The notes under the pieces: model-generated
Database searches by the model: none
What the model was told of the DNA's origin: nothing
What the model saw: the letters and a program-made list of their open reading frames with translations, nothing else
Shown here: piece after piece, positions 1 to 8,981 of the stretch
Layout: every line of letters begins with the position of its first letter
Position numbering within the stretch: position 1 is the first letter of the stretch
NCBI RefSeq assembly: GCF_014639155.1
Contig: NZ_BMFT01000001.1
Location: 248,001-312,000, forward strand
DNA from: Paenibacillus segetis
GTDB taxonomy: Bacteria > Bacillota > Bacilli > Paenibacillales > Paenibacillaceae
Length of the DNA stretch: 64,000 nt
Reading direction: 5' to 3'
Made by a program: the position numbers and the translations under genes

Positions 1-384
1 TTAACGTATGTCATTTTGTTTCTTCCTTATACGGTGCAATATGTAAAAAGCGCCTATGGACAAATTGATCCCTCATTGTTTCAAGCTGGACAAGTATTTG
101 GCGGGAAGCCGCAATACGTGTTCCGCCGTGTGTTGCTACCATTAATCGTTCCCGGTATGTTGGCAGGTTGGATGATGACGTTCACCATCGCTTCGCGGGA
201 ACTAGTGGGTTCGTTGTTGATTCTACCACCGTCCGTTCAAACTTCAGCAACCTATATCTTTGCTCAGTTTGAACAAGGACAAGTATCTTTGGGCATGGCG
301 ATGGCTGTCGTGTCCGTTGGGCTCACCACCGTGATGCTTGTAATTATTGAGAGCCTGGGCTCCAAAAGAAAGTGGAATGCTTGA
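1..384 (+). CDS. ABC transporter permease, iron(III)/spermidine type, C-terminal part
   Basis: The reading frame is open from the first base of the window, so the N-terminal part lies upstream. The visible 127 residues carry an EAA-type permease loop (SLFQAGQVFGGKPQYVFRRV, then LPLIVPG), which docks the ABC ATPase. Hydrophobic segments follow that fit the last membrane helices. The stretch GWMMTFTIASRELVGSLLIL resembles the C-terminal half of FbpB/AfuB-type iron(III) permeases, which I infer as the likely substrate class; thiamin or phosphonate permeases of the same fold cannot be excluded. Its TGA stop shares one base with the ATG of the next gene (TGATG), which implies translational coupling. 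Confidence 0.75.
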   Translation, partial: LTYVILFLPYTVQYVKSAYGQIDPSLFQAGQVFGGKPQYVFRRVLLPLIVPGMLAGWMMTFTIASRELVGSLLILPPSVQTSATYIFAQFEQGQVSLGMAMAVVSVGLTTVMLVIIESLGSKRKWNA

Positions 385-1658
385 TGATTAAATTAAAAAT
401 TTGGGGCGGAGCGGGCGAACATGGCCGCTCCTGTTATTTCTTCGCCGGAGAACAAAACCGGATTATGTTCGACTGTGGTGTTAAAAAAGAGGGAGAAGGC
501 ATCTACCCACTTATGATTGCTGAGGAAATTCCCCAGTTAAACGCAATTTTCCTATCGCATGCACACGAGGATCACTCCATAGGACTACCATTATTATATA
601 AGCATGGATATAAGGGAGACATTTGGACAACGAGGGCCACTGCGGATCAACTAGAGCGCTATTTTGACAGTTGGCGTAAATATGTGAGCAGACGTGGAGG
701 GGAGCTTCCTTACGAAGAGAAGCACATCAAAGCGATGACTTACCGTTATCTGGAGGATTATGCACCGCCCGGAGAATGGTTCGAGCCTAGTAATGGTCTG
801 AAATTGAAATGGGGTCGAAGTGGGCATTTGGTAGGTTCGGTGTGGTTTATGCTAGAGATGGAGGGGCGTAAGTTGTTCTTCTCCGGAGATTACAGCCGTG
901 AATCGCAGTTGCTGGACGCGGATACCCCTACCAATTCCATAACTGATCTTTCTATAGTAGATAATGCATATGGGATGGAAAATGAATCGCAGATAATAAA
1001 GCTGGAGCAGCTTAGACAAACGGCTGAACGCGTGCTTGAAGCAGGGGGACAATTGTTACTGCCAGTTCCTGCACTTGGCCGAGGCCAGGAATTACTCATT
1101 TGGGCAGCAGAACAATTTCCCGAGTATGACCTAATTGTAGAAAAAGGGATTTGGCAGGGCCTTGAAACTATGGGAAATCGGCCTGAATGGCTTCGTAGTG
1201 GGGCTCTGGAACGGATCGAAGCAATGTTAAATAGCAACAAAGTGATTATTCCGCTGGACGATCAGGATCGTTCATCTCTATTGGAGCGGGATATACCTTG
1301 TATTATTTTTACCGGGGATGGGATGATGGAATCTCCGCAGGCACGTTGGTATTATGAGCAATTATCGCAAGGGGCGAACCATAGCGTTATTTTGACAGGT
1401 CATACGCCGCGAGGCTCGTTTGCGAGACAATTATTAAATGAAGGAACAATGACATCCGGATGTAGGGTGCAGCACATATGCTACAAGGTTCATCAAGGAC
1501 TACCTGATGTGAGCCAGATGTTGAACGAAGTACCGAGCAGGCAGGCTGTTCTGGTTCACGCCCCCAAAGAAGAAACGGATCTAGTTGTGTCGAGATTGCT
1601 GGATGAAGGGTATCATGGGTTGTATTCATTGGAACCAGGTGGAGAACTAAATATTTGA
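384..1658 (+). CDS. Beta-CASP family metallo-beta-lactamase-fold hydrolase
   Basis: This is a 424-residue cytoplasmic protein. The zinc-binding motif HAHEDH follows a hydrophobic strand (AIFLSHAHEDHSIGLPLL), a downstream SGDYS fits the metal-ligand Asp, and SGHLVGS supplies another expected His. The stretch LLPVPALGRGQELL is the characteristic segment of the beta-CASP insertion found in mRNA-processing nucleases such as CPSF73/RNase J relatives, and ILTGHTPRGS fits the later conserved His. I therefore infer an RNA- or nucleic-acid-processing nuclease, but the substrate is unknown. The ATG at 384 overlaps the permease stop; a GTG at 372 in frame is less likely. Coupling to an iron-type permease is unusual. 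A hairpin terminator follows. Confidence 0.75.
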   Translation: MIKLKIWGGAGEHGRSCYFFAGEQNRIMFDCGVKKEGEGIYPLMIAEEIPQLNAIFLSHAHEDHSIGLPLLYKHGYKGDIWTTRATADQLERYFDSWRKYVSRRGGELPYEEKHIKAMTYRYLEDYAPPGEWFEPSNGLKLKWGRSGHLVGSVWFMLEMEGRKLFFSGDYSRESQLLDADTPTNSITDLSIVDNAYGMENESQIIKLEQLRQTAERVLEAGGQLLLPVPALGRGQELLIWAAEQFPEYDLIVEKGIWQGLETMGNRPEWLRSGALERIEAMLNSNKVIIPLDDQDRSSLLERDIPCIIFTGDGMMESPQARWYYEQLSQGANHSVILTGHTPRGSFARQLLNEGTMTSGCRVQHICYKVHQGLPDVSQMLNEVPSRQAVLVHAPKEETDLVVSRLLDEGYHGLYSLEPGGELNI

Positions 1659-1682
1659 TAGATACATTGTAATAAATTCTAG

Positions 1683-1708
1683 ACCCGCACATAAATGCGG
1701 GTTTTTTC
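1683..1708 (+). terminator. Rho-independent terminator after the beta-CASP gene
   Basis: A 7-bp perfect stem (ACCCGCA / TGCGGGT) with a 6-base loop is followed by a run of six T. It lies 25 bases after the stop codon. Confidence 0.8.
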
Positions 1709-1725
1709 CTGTTATATGGGTAAAT

Positions 1726-1893
1726 ATGAAAACTGTAAATTTGTTAAAAGATTTGATCAATGGCATCAGTGACAATAAATTTTCACCAGGTAGAAATATT
1801 ACTAGAAGTGAATTTGTTAAAATCCTGGCCGGTATTGCGGGTGCGGATGTCTCGCTGTTCACGGGCAATCCATTTGCTGATGTAAGTTCTTAA
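1726..1893 (+). pseudogene. SLH-domain remnant (55 codons)
   Basis: This short open frame encodes about one SLH repeat: INGISDNKFSPGRNITRSEF followed by VKILAGIAGA and a second-repeat start, NPFADV. The pattern (G-I-x-D-x-x-F-x-P-x-x-x-I-T-R-x-E-F) is the core of S-layer-homology domains. There is no signal peptide, no full set of three repeats and no clear ribosome site, so I read it as the residue of a deleted surface-protein gene. The full chitinase gene 350 bases downstream has SLH repeats too, but the sequences differ, so this is not a recent tandem copy of that end. Expression is doubtful. Confidence 0.6.
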
Positions 1894-1918
1894 ACGGTTA
1901 GCCTAATAAATAAAACTG

Positions 1919-1965
1919 TGACCCACAAGATGGATGCTTTGCAAAAAGTGGCCTCTTGTGGGTCA
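1919..1965 (+). terminator. Long-arm hairpin, probable terminator
   Basis: A perfect 12-bp inverted repeat (TGACCCACAAGA / TCTTGTGGGTCA) with a 23-base loop lies just after the SLH remnant and is followed by a T-rich stretch. It probably ended the lost gene and now insulates the chitinase gene. Confidence 0.55.
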
Positions 1966-2243
1966 TTTGTGTTTAATAGTAACGATTAAACAAGGATGGA
2001 AGAATAGAATTTTATCCTATAAAAGAGATGATAGTCCCCCTTGATTTTGTGCTTGTCCACAATTCATGCTTGTTACATCTAAATTTAATTAACAGAAACA
2101 GTATTTTCGTAAAGGGGGTAGAGATTTGGAATGCGGAAATAAACGATCTTAGGAGTGTGATGCTGAACGGTTCTCTCTACATGCAACGTTGAAACCGCTT
2201 ACATTCACTGAGTTTCAAAATTTACTTTTTAAGGGGGATGCAA
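1966..2243 (+). promoter_or_regulatory. Chitinase upstream region with cre box
   Basis: This non-coding stretch precedes the chitinase gene. Positions 2190-2203 read TGAAACCGCTTACA, which fits the cre consensus TGWAANCGNTNWCA at every position, so CcpA-mediated glucose repression is expected. I could not assign a convincing -35/-10 pair. The ribosome site AAGGGGG is at 2231-2237. Confidence 0.6.
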
Positions 2244-5200
2244 GTGTTAATAATTGCTCAGAAGAGGTATCTCAAATTAATGACCTTGTTTATGGCATTT
2301 ATCTTAGCAATTGGAACATTCATTCAGGCACCTATAACATATGCTGAAGAAGTAGACCCGCTTGCTCCACAAAATTTAAGAGTAGTAGAAGGCTCTATCA
2401 CGGCTACGAGCGCAACGATTGCATGGGACCTTCATGAGGATCCTACTAAAATTGATATTGATGTTTGGAAAGCCGATAATAACGAATATTATACTTGGGG
2501 CAATAATGGTAGCCGAACACTAGAAGGATTACTACCCGAAACCACATATAAACTATACATTACTTGGTATGAGCGCCCAACGCCTAGCGTAATTAAGAGT
2601 AACGTTATTGAGTTTACGACACTTGCAGGAGATTCCACGCCAGAACCTTCAACGGAGATTGGCCCAAGAGACTTAAAGGTTGTGGATGTAACACACAATA
2701 CCGTATCCCTAGAATGGAAGCCTATACCTGGAATAACCGCTTATTGGATTTGGGATCAAAATCAAAATGACAAGTACATTACTTGGGCAAACGATGGAGC
2801 GAAGGTAGTTGGTGGTTTAGAACCGGAGACGACCTATGCTTTCTATGTTGGCCAGGATGGAATACAAGCTGCTAATCTCACCCCGGAACAAAAGAGTAAC
2901 GTAGTCACATTTACGACTTTGCCGGATACGAGCGAATACCCAGATCCACCACTAGCAGCACCAAGTTATTTGAAAGTAACTGGCGCTAGTGATGATTCTG
3001 TAACCTTAAGCTGGGGAGCAAGTCCTGGGGCAACGGGTTATGATCTCTATGTGAATGGAGATTGGAAAGGCGGCACATGGGATAATTCTGCAACGACAAT
3101 TACGTATAAACCAACGGGAGGGATGGTGCCTGGTCAAACATATAATTTCGAAGTTGGCGCGCAAAATCCACCAAATCCTGTTTCTGCAAATAGCAATAAA
3201 GTGACGATCACTTGGGGAGAGTTAGTAGCTCCAGCGAACCTACAGGTTGTTACAGCAACAAGAACATCAGCTTCATTAGGATGGGCACCAACCCCTGGTG
3301 CCACAAGCTATGATGTATATCAGGATGGCACTTTCATCGGTTCGAGTGAATCCAATCGTTATGTAGCTACTGCTCTTACTGAAGCACAATCTTATTCCTA
3401 TACCATCGTGGCGAAGAACAACCTTTGGGAATCACCAGAAAGTAACGAAGTAACGGTTGTACCGGGTAGTAATTATAATATTGTTACGTATTATACATCT
3501 TGGTCAGTGAGTGAAGAGGGTAGAAATTATCAACCTACCGATATCGACGTTTCCCAAATCACTCATATCAATTATGCCTTCTCTGATTTATGTTGGAAGG
3601 GATTCGGAACAGGTGCTGTAGCGTGCCAGAACGAGAATATTCCACTACAGAAAGACTACGTGTTTGATGGTGAAATGGTCATTGGTGATCCTGAAGTAGA
3701 TTTGAATAATTTCAACACCTTTGCAACCATAAAAGAGCAAAACCCTCATTTGAAGTTAATGGTCTCTGTAGGGGGTTGGTCTTGGTCTAAAAACTTCTCG
3801 AATATGGCTGCGACAGAAGAGACTCGTCGTGCTTTCGCTAACTCTGTTGTGAAATTCCTTCGTACTTATCAATTGGATGGACTTGATATTGACTGGGAAT
3901 ATCCTATTGAGGGTGGAGAGGATACCAATTCCAGAAGACCAGAGGATAAGGAAAACTTTACATTGTTAGTTAAAGTAGTTCGTGAAGCTTTGGATGCAGC
4001 GGGTTCAGAGGATGGCAAGTATTATCTTCAGACGATTGCTGCTGCACAGGGAGATAATTTCGTTATTAATGCGGATCTTGCCCGTTCCGTCAACTATCTC
4101 GATTTCGTCAATATTATGGCCTATGATTACAGTGGTAAATGGGACACATTGGCCCATCACAATGCGCCATTATATTTCGATAAGAACCATCCTAAAGCAG
4201 GGACCTATGCACCTAGAAATAATGTGCAAGGTGCAATTTTAGGACATTTAAATGGAGGAGTCCCCAATTATAAATTAGTCGTAGGGGTTCCGTTCTACGG
4301 AAATGGTTGGACCGGTTGTTCCGAGAATGGAGAATATCAGATTTGTGCTGGAGCGACTCCATTTGGAACATGGGAAGGCGGACAATTTGATTTTACAGAT
4401 GTAGAAAACAACTATGTGGATACAAATGGTTTTGTCCGTTATTGGAATGAAGCTTCTAAAGTGCCCTATGTATACAATAGTGAAACGAAAACTTTTATTA
4501 GCTATAACGACAAAGAATCCATCATGTACACCACATCCTTACTGAAATCATTGAATATTGCGGGTGTGATGAGCTGGGAAATCAGTGGAGACCGCAATAG
4601 AACGTTAACTACAGAGTTGGTTCAAGATCTTCCGATTGATGGATCTGTGAACACTTCAGCATTAGCAGCTCCTCAAAATCTTCAAACCATGTCCAAAGGT
4701 AAGAATGAAATTAAAGTGAAATGGGATGCCACGGAAGAAGCCACGGGATACGAAGTTTTCGTGAATAAAGTATGGGTAGGAAATACAATAGAAACGCAAT
4801 ATACATTAAGCTCCCTTACAGCAGGCACCAATTATAAGATCCATGTTATTGCCGTCGTCAAAGAGGATGATCATGTTCAAAAAGTATCAATTAATAGCAA
4901 TGAGCTTAGTGTGACCACACAATCAGAAGTTGTTACACCACCGATAACACCGTCAAATCCAGACGGGGGATCAACTCCTTCAGGCGGAGGAGGAGGAACT
5001 GGATCGACGCCATCATCAACAGTCCCTAAATTACCAGGTCAACTTGACATTCAGATTACTAAAAATGGTGATAAGGGCAATGTAAAAATTCCAACAGCTG
5101 CGGCATTAACTGCTATTAATCAGTCTACTGGGGCTACATTCCGAGTCGTGGTTAGTGACAAAGATCTGAAGCAGATCGAGATTATTGTACCTAAAGAGGT

Positions 5201-6215
5201 TATTGCTGCTATTGCATCAAAAGGGGAGCAGACGCAACTCATCATCATCATGAATGATACCCAGTATATTATCCCTATTCATCCGATCGATGTCGCTACT
5301 GATATTAAAATTACGATCAAATCTCCTGAACAAGGCAATAATGATCAAATGATGAAGCGGATATTGAGTAAGGGGATGAAGAACCTTGTTAGCCCGCTTG
5401 AATTTAAGATCGAACAGCTAAATTCCGATCAGACATCCGTTGAAATTACGAACTTTGGTAATTCTCTTCTGAGTCGTAAATTTACGTTTAACGCTAAGGA
5501 TATTGACCTGAATCGAGTTACAGGAGTTATCTATATCCCAAGTACCGATGAAATTCGCTCGGTGCCAACCTTATTTACGGTGAACCCAGATGGTACCGTA
5601 ACAGCCGAATTGAAGAGAGCCGGAAATAGTATTTACACCGTTGTTGAAACCAGCTATAAATTCCTAGACATTACAAAAGGCTGGGCACAGAAGGATATTG
5701 AACTGGCAACTGCGAAACTGATTGTTTCTGGGGAGAGTACCGATCATTTTGGAGTCGATACTAGTCTTACGCGTGCTGAAGTGGCTTCAATGATGGTTAG
5801 AGCATTAGGTATTGTACCTGATGGGACGGAAGTAACCTTTAAAGACGTTGATCAGCAATCGAAGTATGCGAGCGATATTTCCGCTGCGAAGAGATCCGGA
5901 ATAATCAAAGGTAAGACAGCAGATACATTTGGTCCAAATGATCCAGTGACACGTCAAGAATTGGCAGTCATGCTTGATAACGTAATGAAATATACTGGCA
6001 AGAAGCATGATACAGTAGATCCTGCTGTACTAAATCAGTTCGTTGATCAAGCGGCTATTTCTTCCTATGCGAGAGCCTCACTAGCCCTGATGGTAGAACA
6101 GAAAGTGATCCAAGGAGTTTCGCTAACCAAACTAGATCCCCTGTCGAATGTCACAAGAGCTCAAGGCACAGTTATGGTCATGAGAGTTATTCGTGCATTA
6201 GGATTATCGGATTAA
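2244..6215 (+). CDS. Secreted cell-surface chitinase: FN3 x4, GH18, FN3, SLH x3
   Basis: This exported enzyme of about 1323 residues should cut chitin or chitin-like beta-1,4-GlcNAc chains. A signal peptide (KR, hydrophobic LFMAFILAIGTFI, cleavage near TYAEE) is followed by four fibronectin-III repeats (about 41-125, 139-227, 239-325, 331-408). The GH18 domain (about 410-800) has the active-site motif DGLDIDWEYP, with catalytic Glu near residue 552, and the substrate-strand motif SVGGWSW. A fifth FN3 (about 808-893), a Gly/Ser/Pro linker, a beta-rich domain of unknown role and three SLH repeats (from about 1138) complete it. SLH repeats anchor proteins to pyruvylated wall polymer. GTG 2244 is preferred because AAGGGGG abuts the ATG at 2238 but sits 6 bases from the GTG. 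It is monocistronic. Confidence 0.9.
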   Translation: MLIIAQKRYLKLMTLFMAFILAIGTFIQAPITYAEEVDPLAPQNLRVVEGSITATSATIAWDLHEDPTKIDIDVWKADNNEYYTWGNNGSRTLEGLLPETTYKLYITWYERPTPSVIKSNVIEFTTLAGDSTPEPSTEIGPRDLKVVDVTHNTVSLEWKPIPGITAYWIWDQNQNDKYITWANDGAKVVGGLEPETTYAFYVGQDGIQAANLTPEQKSNVVTFTTLPDTSEYPDPPLAAPSYLKVTGASDDSVTLSWGASPGATGYDLYVNGDWKGGTWDNSATTITYKPTGGMVPGQTYNFEVGAQNPPNPVSANSNKVTITWGELVAPANLQVVTATRTSASLGWAPTPGATSYDVYQDGTFIGSSESNRYVATALTEAQSYSYTIVAKNNLWESPESNEVTVVPGSNYNIVTYYTSWSVSEEGRNYQPTDIDVSQITHINYAFSDLCWKGFGTGAVACQNENIPLQKDYVFDGEMVIGDPEVDLNNFNTFATIKEQNPHLKLMVSVGGWSWSKNFSNMAATEETRRAFANSVVKFLRTYQLDGLDIDWEYPIEGGEDTNSRRPEDKENFTLLVKVVREALDAAGSEDGKYYLQTIAAAQGDNFVINADLARSVNYLDFVNIMAYDYSGKWDTLAHHNAPLYFDKNHPKAGTYAPRNNVQGAILGHLNGGVPNYKLVVGVPFYGNGWTGCSENGEYQICAGATPFGTWEGGQFDFTDVENNYVDTNGFVRYWNEASKVPYVYNSETKTFISYNDKESIMYTTSLLKSLNIAGVMSWEISGDRNRTLTTELVQDLPIDGSVNTSALAAPQNLQTMSKGKNEIKVKWDATEEATGYEVFVNKVWVGNTIETQYTLSSLTAGTNYKIHVIAVVKEDDHVQKVSINSNELSVTTQSEVVTPPITPSNPDGGSTPSGGGGGTGSTPSSTVPKLPGQLDIQITKNGDKGNVKIPTAAALTAINQSTGATFRVVVSDKDLKQIEIIVPKEVIAAIASKGEQTQLIIIMNDTQYIIPIHPIDVATDIKITIKSPEQGNNDQMMKRILSKGMKNLVSPLEFKIEQLNSDQTSVEITNFGNSLLSRKFTFNAKDIDLNRVTGVIYIPSTDEIRSVPTLFTVNPDGTVTAELKRAGNSIYTVVETSYKFLDITKGWAQKDIELATAKLIVSGESTDHFGVDTSLTRAEVASMMVRALGIVPDGTEVTFKDVDQQSKYASDISAAKRSGIIKGKTADTFGPNDPVTRQELAVMLDNVMKYTGKKHDTVDPAVLNQFVDQAAISSYARASLALMVEQKVIQGVSLTKLDPLSNVTRAQGTVMVMRVIRALGLSD

Positions 6216-6221
6216 TATCGA

Positions 6222-6254
6222 AAGGCACGGAATTCGTATTCCGTGCCTTTTTTT
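6222..6254 (+). terminator. Terminator of the chitinase gene
   Basis: A perfect 12-bp stem (AAGGCACGGAAT / ATTCCGTGCCTT) with loop TCGT is followed by a T run, directly after the stop codon. Confidence 0.9.
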
Positions 6255-6344
6255 ACTATTTGATTTTACGACACCATAGATTGACGGAAGGAAATGAATA
6301 AGCTAGTGTTAGGAACAGCTAGAAACCGCAAAAGGAGATTGAAA

Positions 6345-6821
6345 ATGCCTACGATTACTGCAAGACCATTTGATCAAGAAATGCAATCCATATTAAGCGA
6401 AATTAAGACGAGCTACCATGCCTGGGAATTAAGTAAGAAGGATCTATCGGAGCTACCTAAAGATATATATGTTATTGAAGATGGTCAAGAATTGGCCGGA
6501 TACGGTGTGATTTGGGAATACAGTAGTGGGAACCAGTTAGTTCAGAAGGCGGAACAAGATTATTTCAATGATGATGACAAATACATGGAGAAAGACTTCT
6601 ATATTGATATTAAGAATAAAACAGATATCATCTTTATCGAAGCATTAGATGTGTTGAAAGAATTTGAAGGCAAAGGTTATGCAGCATATTTTATCAACTG
6701 GTTAAAAGAGAAACACCCAAACCAAAAGATGTATGTGTACGCGTTAGAAAAATCACGCAACTTTTGGTATAAACAGGATTTTGAGACTGTAGGAACTACG
6801 GTATGGATGTCATATAATTAA
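6345..6821 (+). CDS. GNAT-family N-acetyltransferase
   Basis: A 158-residue soluble protein. The C-terminal half has the GNAT layout: a beta strand (IIFIEALDVL), the acetyl-CoA pyrophosphate-binding loop and helix (EFEGKGYAAYFINWLKEK), then a strand with aromatic residues (RNFWYKQDFETVG) typical of the last strands. The acceptor cannot be deduced. I chose ATG 6345 because AAAGGAG lies 7 bases upstream; an earlier in-frame ATG at 6294 would add 17 basic residues but its ribosome site is too close. It stands alone between two terminators. Confidence 0.7.
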   Translation: MPTITARPFDQEMQSILSEIKTSYHAWELSKKDLSELPKDIYVIEDGQELAGYGVIWEYSSGNQLVQKAEQDYFNDDDKYMEKDFYIDIKNKTDIIFIEALDVLKEFEGKGYAAYFINWLKEKHPNQKMYVYALEKSRNFWYKQDFETVGTTVWMSYN

Positions 6822-6840
6822 TAGAATTCTACTTAGATAA

Positions 6841-6888
6841 AATCGGGCATCCCCTTAGTCACTTCTGTGACCCTGGGGATGCCCGATT
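6841..6888. terminator. Bidirectional terminator
   Basis: A 14-bp perfect inverted repeat (AATCGGGCATCCCC / GGGGATGCCCGATT) with a 20-base loop lies between the convergent GNAT and phosphoesterase genes and can serve both strands. Confidence 0.75.
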
Positions 6889-6906
6889 GTATTGTTATCA
6901 TAGGAG

Positions 6907-7875
6907 TTAACGAAGTCCCATCGCACCGATCTTCGGAGTTCGACCCTCTGGCTCATGCCGATTCTGCTCGGACTGAATCGTTCCATCCTCTAGATGCAGC
7001 CAAGTGTCGAAGCTTCGTTGTCCTTCATGCATGACAACGACTCTGGCACCTGGAGCAAAGGGCTTATCCAAGTAAGCATTACGCGTCGTACGGCCAAAGC
7101 ATAGGCGAATGCCATGCCAATTCCCCCAGTAGTCGTGGCCATGATCATGGCCAACAAATGTCCCCATCACATCTCCCATTTCGATCATTGCTGCGAATAG
7201 GCCAGAGTTCACCCAGGGAGCACAGCAGAATTCAGCGTTACGCTCCCCGTAGCAGACGCTAAAGTCCCACACATCGTTATATTCAGGTAATGGAATATGG
7301 AAAAAGGCTAAGGAAGGTAATGGCGTACCGCCGTTGCTGTTGGTTAGCTGATAGGATTCACGTGCATACCAATCAATCTGATCACGGCGGACCCAATCAT
7401 AGAAGCCCATCCGGCTATACTCTAGCGGCGAGTAACTGCCAGAATCCAGGAAATAGAGAGCACTCGCATTTTCCCCGTCTGTCCCCTTCACTGTTAGCAC
7501 ATAGTTGCCTGATCCATGAACCCCAGGGGGATCGGGCTTGGCATAATTATGACTGTAAGTCAGTTGCATTGCATGCAACTGCTCACGCGTAATTATTCCT
7601 TCAGAATCATGGTTACCAAATACAGCCGCCCATGGTGTATTCAAGGATTCCGGCACAGAGCAGGCCCGCCGGAATGCGGCGGCTGGGTCTGGTGTGCTGG
7701 CGGAGGCGATGATATCCCCCGTGAAGACGACCAGATCGGGTTGCTCTGTTTGTATAATGCGGAGCATCATGGATTCCATCTGTTGTTCTTCCATGTCATA
7801 TGTTGCAAATTCCGGATCGGTAAATTGCACGATCTTGAAGGTCCCATCTTCCCGGAATCGCAGGGTCTTAGCCAT
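6907..7875 (-). CDS. Calcineurin-like metallophosphoesterase
   Basis: A 322-residue cytoplasmic enzyme that should hydrolyse a phosphomonoester or phosphodiester with two metal ions. The family blocks appear in order: FTDPEF (in place of the usual D-x-H), VVFTGDI, VFGNHDSEG (the metal and substrate Asn-His), FFHIPLP and GHDHGHDYWG. The first block has Pro-Glu where the second metal ligand His is normally seen, so metal coordination may differ from textbook members. Its start overlaps the end of the upstream gene by 8 bases, with GAGGAG 7 bases before the ATG. The pair is transcribed away from the sugar-transport operon, and a role in removing phosphate groups from imported glycans is only a guess. 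Confidence 0.8.
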   Translation of the reverse strand: MAKTLRFREDGTFKIVQFTDPEFATYDMEEQQMESMMLRIIQTEQPDLVVFTGDIIASASTPDPAAAFRRACSVPESLNTPWAAVFGNHDSEGIITREQLHAMQLTYSHNYAKPDPPGVHGSGNYVLTVKGTDGENASALYFLDSGSYSPLEYSRMGFYDWVRRDQIDWYARESYQLTNSNGGTPLPSLAFFHIPLPEYNDVWDFSVCYGERNAEFCCAPWVNSGLFAAMIEMGDVMGTFVGHDHGHDYWGNWHGIRLCFGRTTRNAYLDKPFAPGARVVVMHEGQRSFDTWLHLEDGTIQSEQNRHEPEGRTPKIGAMGLR

Positions 7876-8728
7876 GATGTTTCTCCTCGGGGATGCACCC
7901 GTCGCTCAGTAGTCCCTCCGGTAATTTAGCATCCCATTGCTGCGGCACCGATAGACCTAATGCTAGAGCAGTAACCTCGGCCGTATCCGTAATGGATACA
8001 GGACCTGACAGACGACCAATCTTGACGCCTGGTCCAATGCAGCCCCAGAAGACATTGCGGTCCATCGGATGGTCGCTACCATGATTGTGCTTCTCTGCCC
8101 CACCTCCGCCATGATCTGTGAGTAGGATGATCAGGCTGTCTTCTACAAGATTGAGCTGCTCTAACCGCTCTAGTATCGTGCCAATTCGCTCGTCGCAAGT
8201 ACCAATCATTTTCAGGTATTCCGGTGAATCTGCGCCATATCCGTGTCTATGTCCAGAGCCATCCGGCTCATCCAGTTGCAGGAACAGTAGCCGTACGTCG
8301 GGATTCTCTTCTACGTATTCTAATAGAGCAGGAACAAGCTCCGCATCGGGGAGGGAAACCTTATTTACTCCAAGGTTATCTTCAATAATACCGGAATTAA
8401 TAGGACTCCAACCGGTAAAAGAAGCAAGCTTGGCCTCCGGTTGTTGTTCTCTAACTAGCCGAAAGAGGGAAGGAAAGGGAGAATCGGTCGGAAAGGACTC
8501 ATTTGCCACCTTGTCATTGGTCAAGCCATGTTTGTCAGGACTTACTCCGTGTAAGATGGAACCCCAGCATTCCGCACTGATTGTCGGTAATTCCGCCTGC
8601 GCTTCATAGGTGAAAGCACCCCGCGTAAGCCAAGCATCTAAAGTAGGGGTATTCGCTTGTTGTACGAAATTCCCCGCTCCATCCATGCCAAGAATAAACA
8701 CTCGCTGTACCGCTTTTGCTTGTTTCAT
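7868..8728 (-). CDS. Alkaline phosphatase-superfamily phosphodiesterase/pyrophosphatase
   Basis: A 286-residue protein without a signal peptide. The N-terminal VFILGMDGAGNF holds the first metal Asp, and ELPTISAECWGSILHG contains the Thr/Ser region of the catalytic nucleophile seen in type-I nucleotide pyrophosphatases. LLFLQLDEPDGSGHRHGYG and LTDHGGGGAEKHNHG give the remaining Asp/His metal ligands. It is shorter than secreted NPP enzymes (about 400 residues), so it is a compact cytoplasmic form. The substrate is unknown; a diester- or sulfate-type ester on a small molecule is possible. It is the first gene of a two-gene operon with the metallophosphoesterase, and GAGGAG precedes its ATG by 9 bases. 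Confidence 0.75.
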   Translation of the reverse strand: MKQAKAVQRVFILGMDGAGNFVQQANTPTLDAWLTRGAFTYEAQAELPTISAECWGSILHGVSPDKHGLTNDKVANESFPTDSPFPSLFRLVREQQPEAKLASFTGWSPINSGIIEDNLGVNKVSLPDAELVPALLEYVEENPDVRLLFLQLDEPDGSGHRHGYGADSPEYLKMIGTCDERIGTILERLEQLNLVEDSLIILLTDHGGGGAEKHNHGSDHPMDRNVFWGCIGPGVKIGRLSGPVSITDTAEVTALALGLSVPQQWDAKLPEGLLSDGCIPEEKHHG

Positions 8729-8981
8729 CTTGTATCACTCCTCGTAAGAAATCTCTAGTAGAAGGTGAGTTTTTCCAAAAAAATAGGAACCTCACCTTGT
8801 GTACACGCCTTTAGCATACGAGCAGCTAATGGAACCGTCAATATGAGAATCGTATTGTGCAAAAATTGTGCACGAAGTAGTCACAATCGTTATAAGGATA
8901 AGTCATCATCCTAGTAGTTCGTGAAATTGAAGTCCATCTATAATAAGTGACAGAAGGAAATAACTAGAGAGGATGAGCTGT
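8729..8981. promoter_or_regulatory. Divergent control region with repeated ATTGTGCA
   Basis: The region separates the phosphoesterase operon from the fucose/galactose transport operon. ATTGTGCA occurs at 8854-8861 and again at 8865-8872, exactly one helical turn (11 bp) apart, and an inverted CACAAT lies at 8882-8887. This is a candidate regulator site, perhaps for the YesN protein of this operon. A second imperfect inverted repeat (AAGGTGAG 8762-8769 / CTCACCTT 8791-8798) lies nearer the minus-strand gene. No confident -35/-10 pair was assigned. Confidence 0.4.

Noticed and set aside
3982-4242. 86-codon frame inside the chitinase gene
   Set aside because: It overlaps the GH18 barrel in another frame, and the main frame has intact motifs through this stretch.
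7290-8609. Long plus-strand open frames opposite the two phosphoesterase genes
   Set aside because: They lie fully antisense to genes with clear catalytic motifs, lack ribosome sites and encode no recognisable domain.
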